Below are positions 37,386-37,503 of a stretch of DNA of 37,503 nucleotides, in pieces. A program made the translations under genes and the position numbers. The stretch is taken from positions 1 to 37,503 of IMG/VR virus record IMGVR_UViG_3300044522_000154. One strand, given 5' to 3'. How positions within the stretch are numbered: the first letter of the stretch is position 1; each line of letters begins with the position of its first letter. Below the pieces are notes generated by a model. It saw only the letters and a list, made by a program, of their open reading frames with translations, had not been told where the DNA came from and made no database searches. This stretch comes from a virus.

Positions 37386-37503
37386 TTAAATACAGTCCTT
37401 GTAAAAGATACAATGTAGGCCGTCTGTGTGCGTGAGTCAAAGTAGGAATCAGGTGGCAATATTGTTCATAGTCCTACAAACACAGACATTCTTTGACGGC
37501 TCG
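37386..37503 (+). other. Structured gene-free end of the window
   Basis: No gene in these 118 bases. GTCTGTGT (37422-37429) pairs with ACACAGAC (37480-37487); GTAGGA (37442-37447) with TCCTAC (37472-37477) inside it; GTCAAAG (37436-37442) with CTTTGAC (37491-37497), which crosses the first pair; and GCCGTC (37419-37424) with GACGGC (37495-37500). These could be a pseudoknot or a switch. It may be a leader, a terminator or an RNA; the window ends here. Confidence 0.45.

Noticed and set aside
1-37503. Circular genome closed at the window ends
   Set aside because: Joining the ends would extend the left gene by only nine codons to a stop, which is no better than chance; no terminal repeat is seen.

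Overview
The window reads as part of a tailed bacteriophage genome that infects a member of the Bacteroidota, most likely a flavobacterium. Three things support this. Gene starts are preceded by TAnnTTTG boxes, the -7 element used by Bacteroidota sigma factors. The tail genes carry adhesin modules typical of that phylum: GVCW-type fibronectin-III-like repeats, FISUMP and DUF1566 domains, and an arabinofuranosidase-B-like lectin domain. The small accessory proteins match families common in flavophages. The order TerS candidate - TerL - portal - scaffold - major capsid - neck/tail proteins, with a very long tail protein and an Ala-rich internal virion protein, suggests a podovirus related to crAss-like phages. 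That placement is inferred from gene order and remembered family resemblance; no search was run.

Layout. About 1-33.04 kb is almost entirely minus-strand and tightly packed, with many ATGA or TAATG stop/start overlaps. Read in the direction of transcription it holds: three tiny genes (33.0-32.6 kb); groEL, a small unknown gene and groES (32.5-30.3 kb); one plus-strand winged-helix-like gene (29.9-30.3 kb); a run of tiny basic proteins (29.8-28.9 kb); a lysis module with holin candidates, DUF5675 endolysin candidate and u-spanin (28.5-27.3 kb); three large fibre/adhesin genes (27.2-20.3 kb); a row of small genes (20.3-18.4 kb); then TerL, portal, scaffold, capsid, neck and tail proteins down to an internal virion protein cut by the left edge.

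The only sizeable gene-free stretch is about 33.05-34.1 kb. It contains ten exact copies of a TTACAT/ATGTAA hexamer on both sides of an AT-rich block, which looks like a replication origin or an operator array. Next comes a candidate promoter for the plus strand. From 34.1 kb to the right edge everything is plus-strand: about fifteen small early-type genes, including a 2x[4Fe-4S] ferredoxin.

The most striking feature is at the start of this plus-strand unit: two complete hammerhead ribozymes of opposite topology (type III at 34093-34146, type I at 34544-34595). Their predicted cleavage sites are 490 nt apart and bracket three micro-genes. Self-cleavage would cut the early transcript into a leader, a roughly 490-nt RNA with 5'-OH and cyclic-phosphate ends, and the remaining operon mRNA. 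Other notable points are the chaperonin pair, adhesin cassettes that seem to have split an ancestral tail protein, a 21-residue Cys repeat shared by two virion genes, and a perfect palindrome that makes two divergent promoters.
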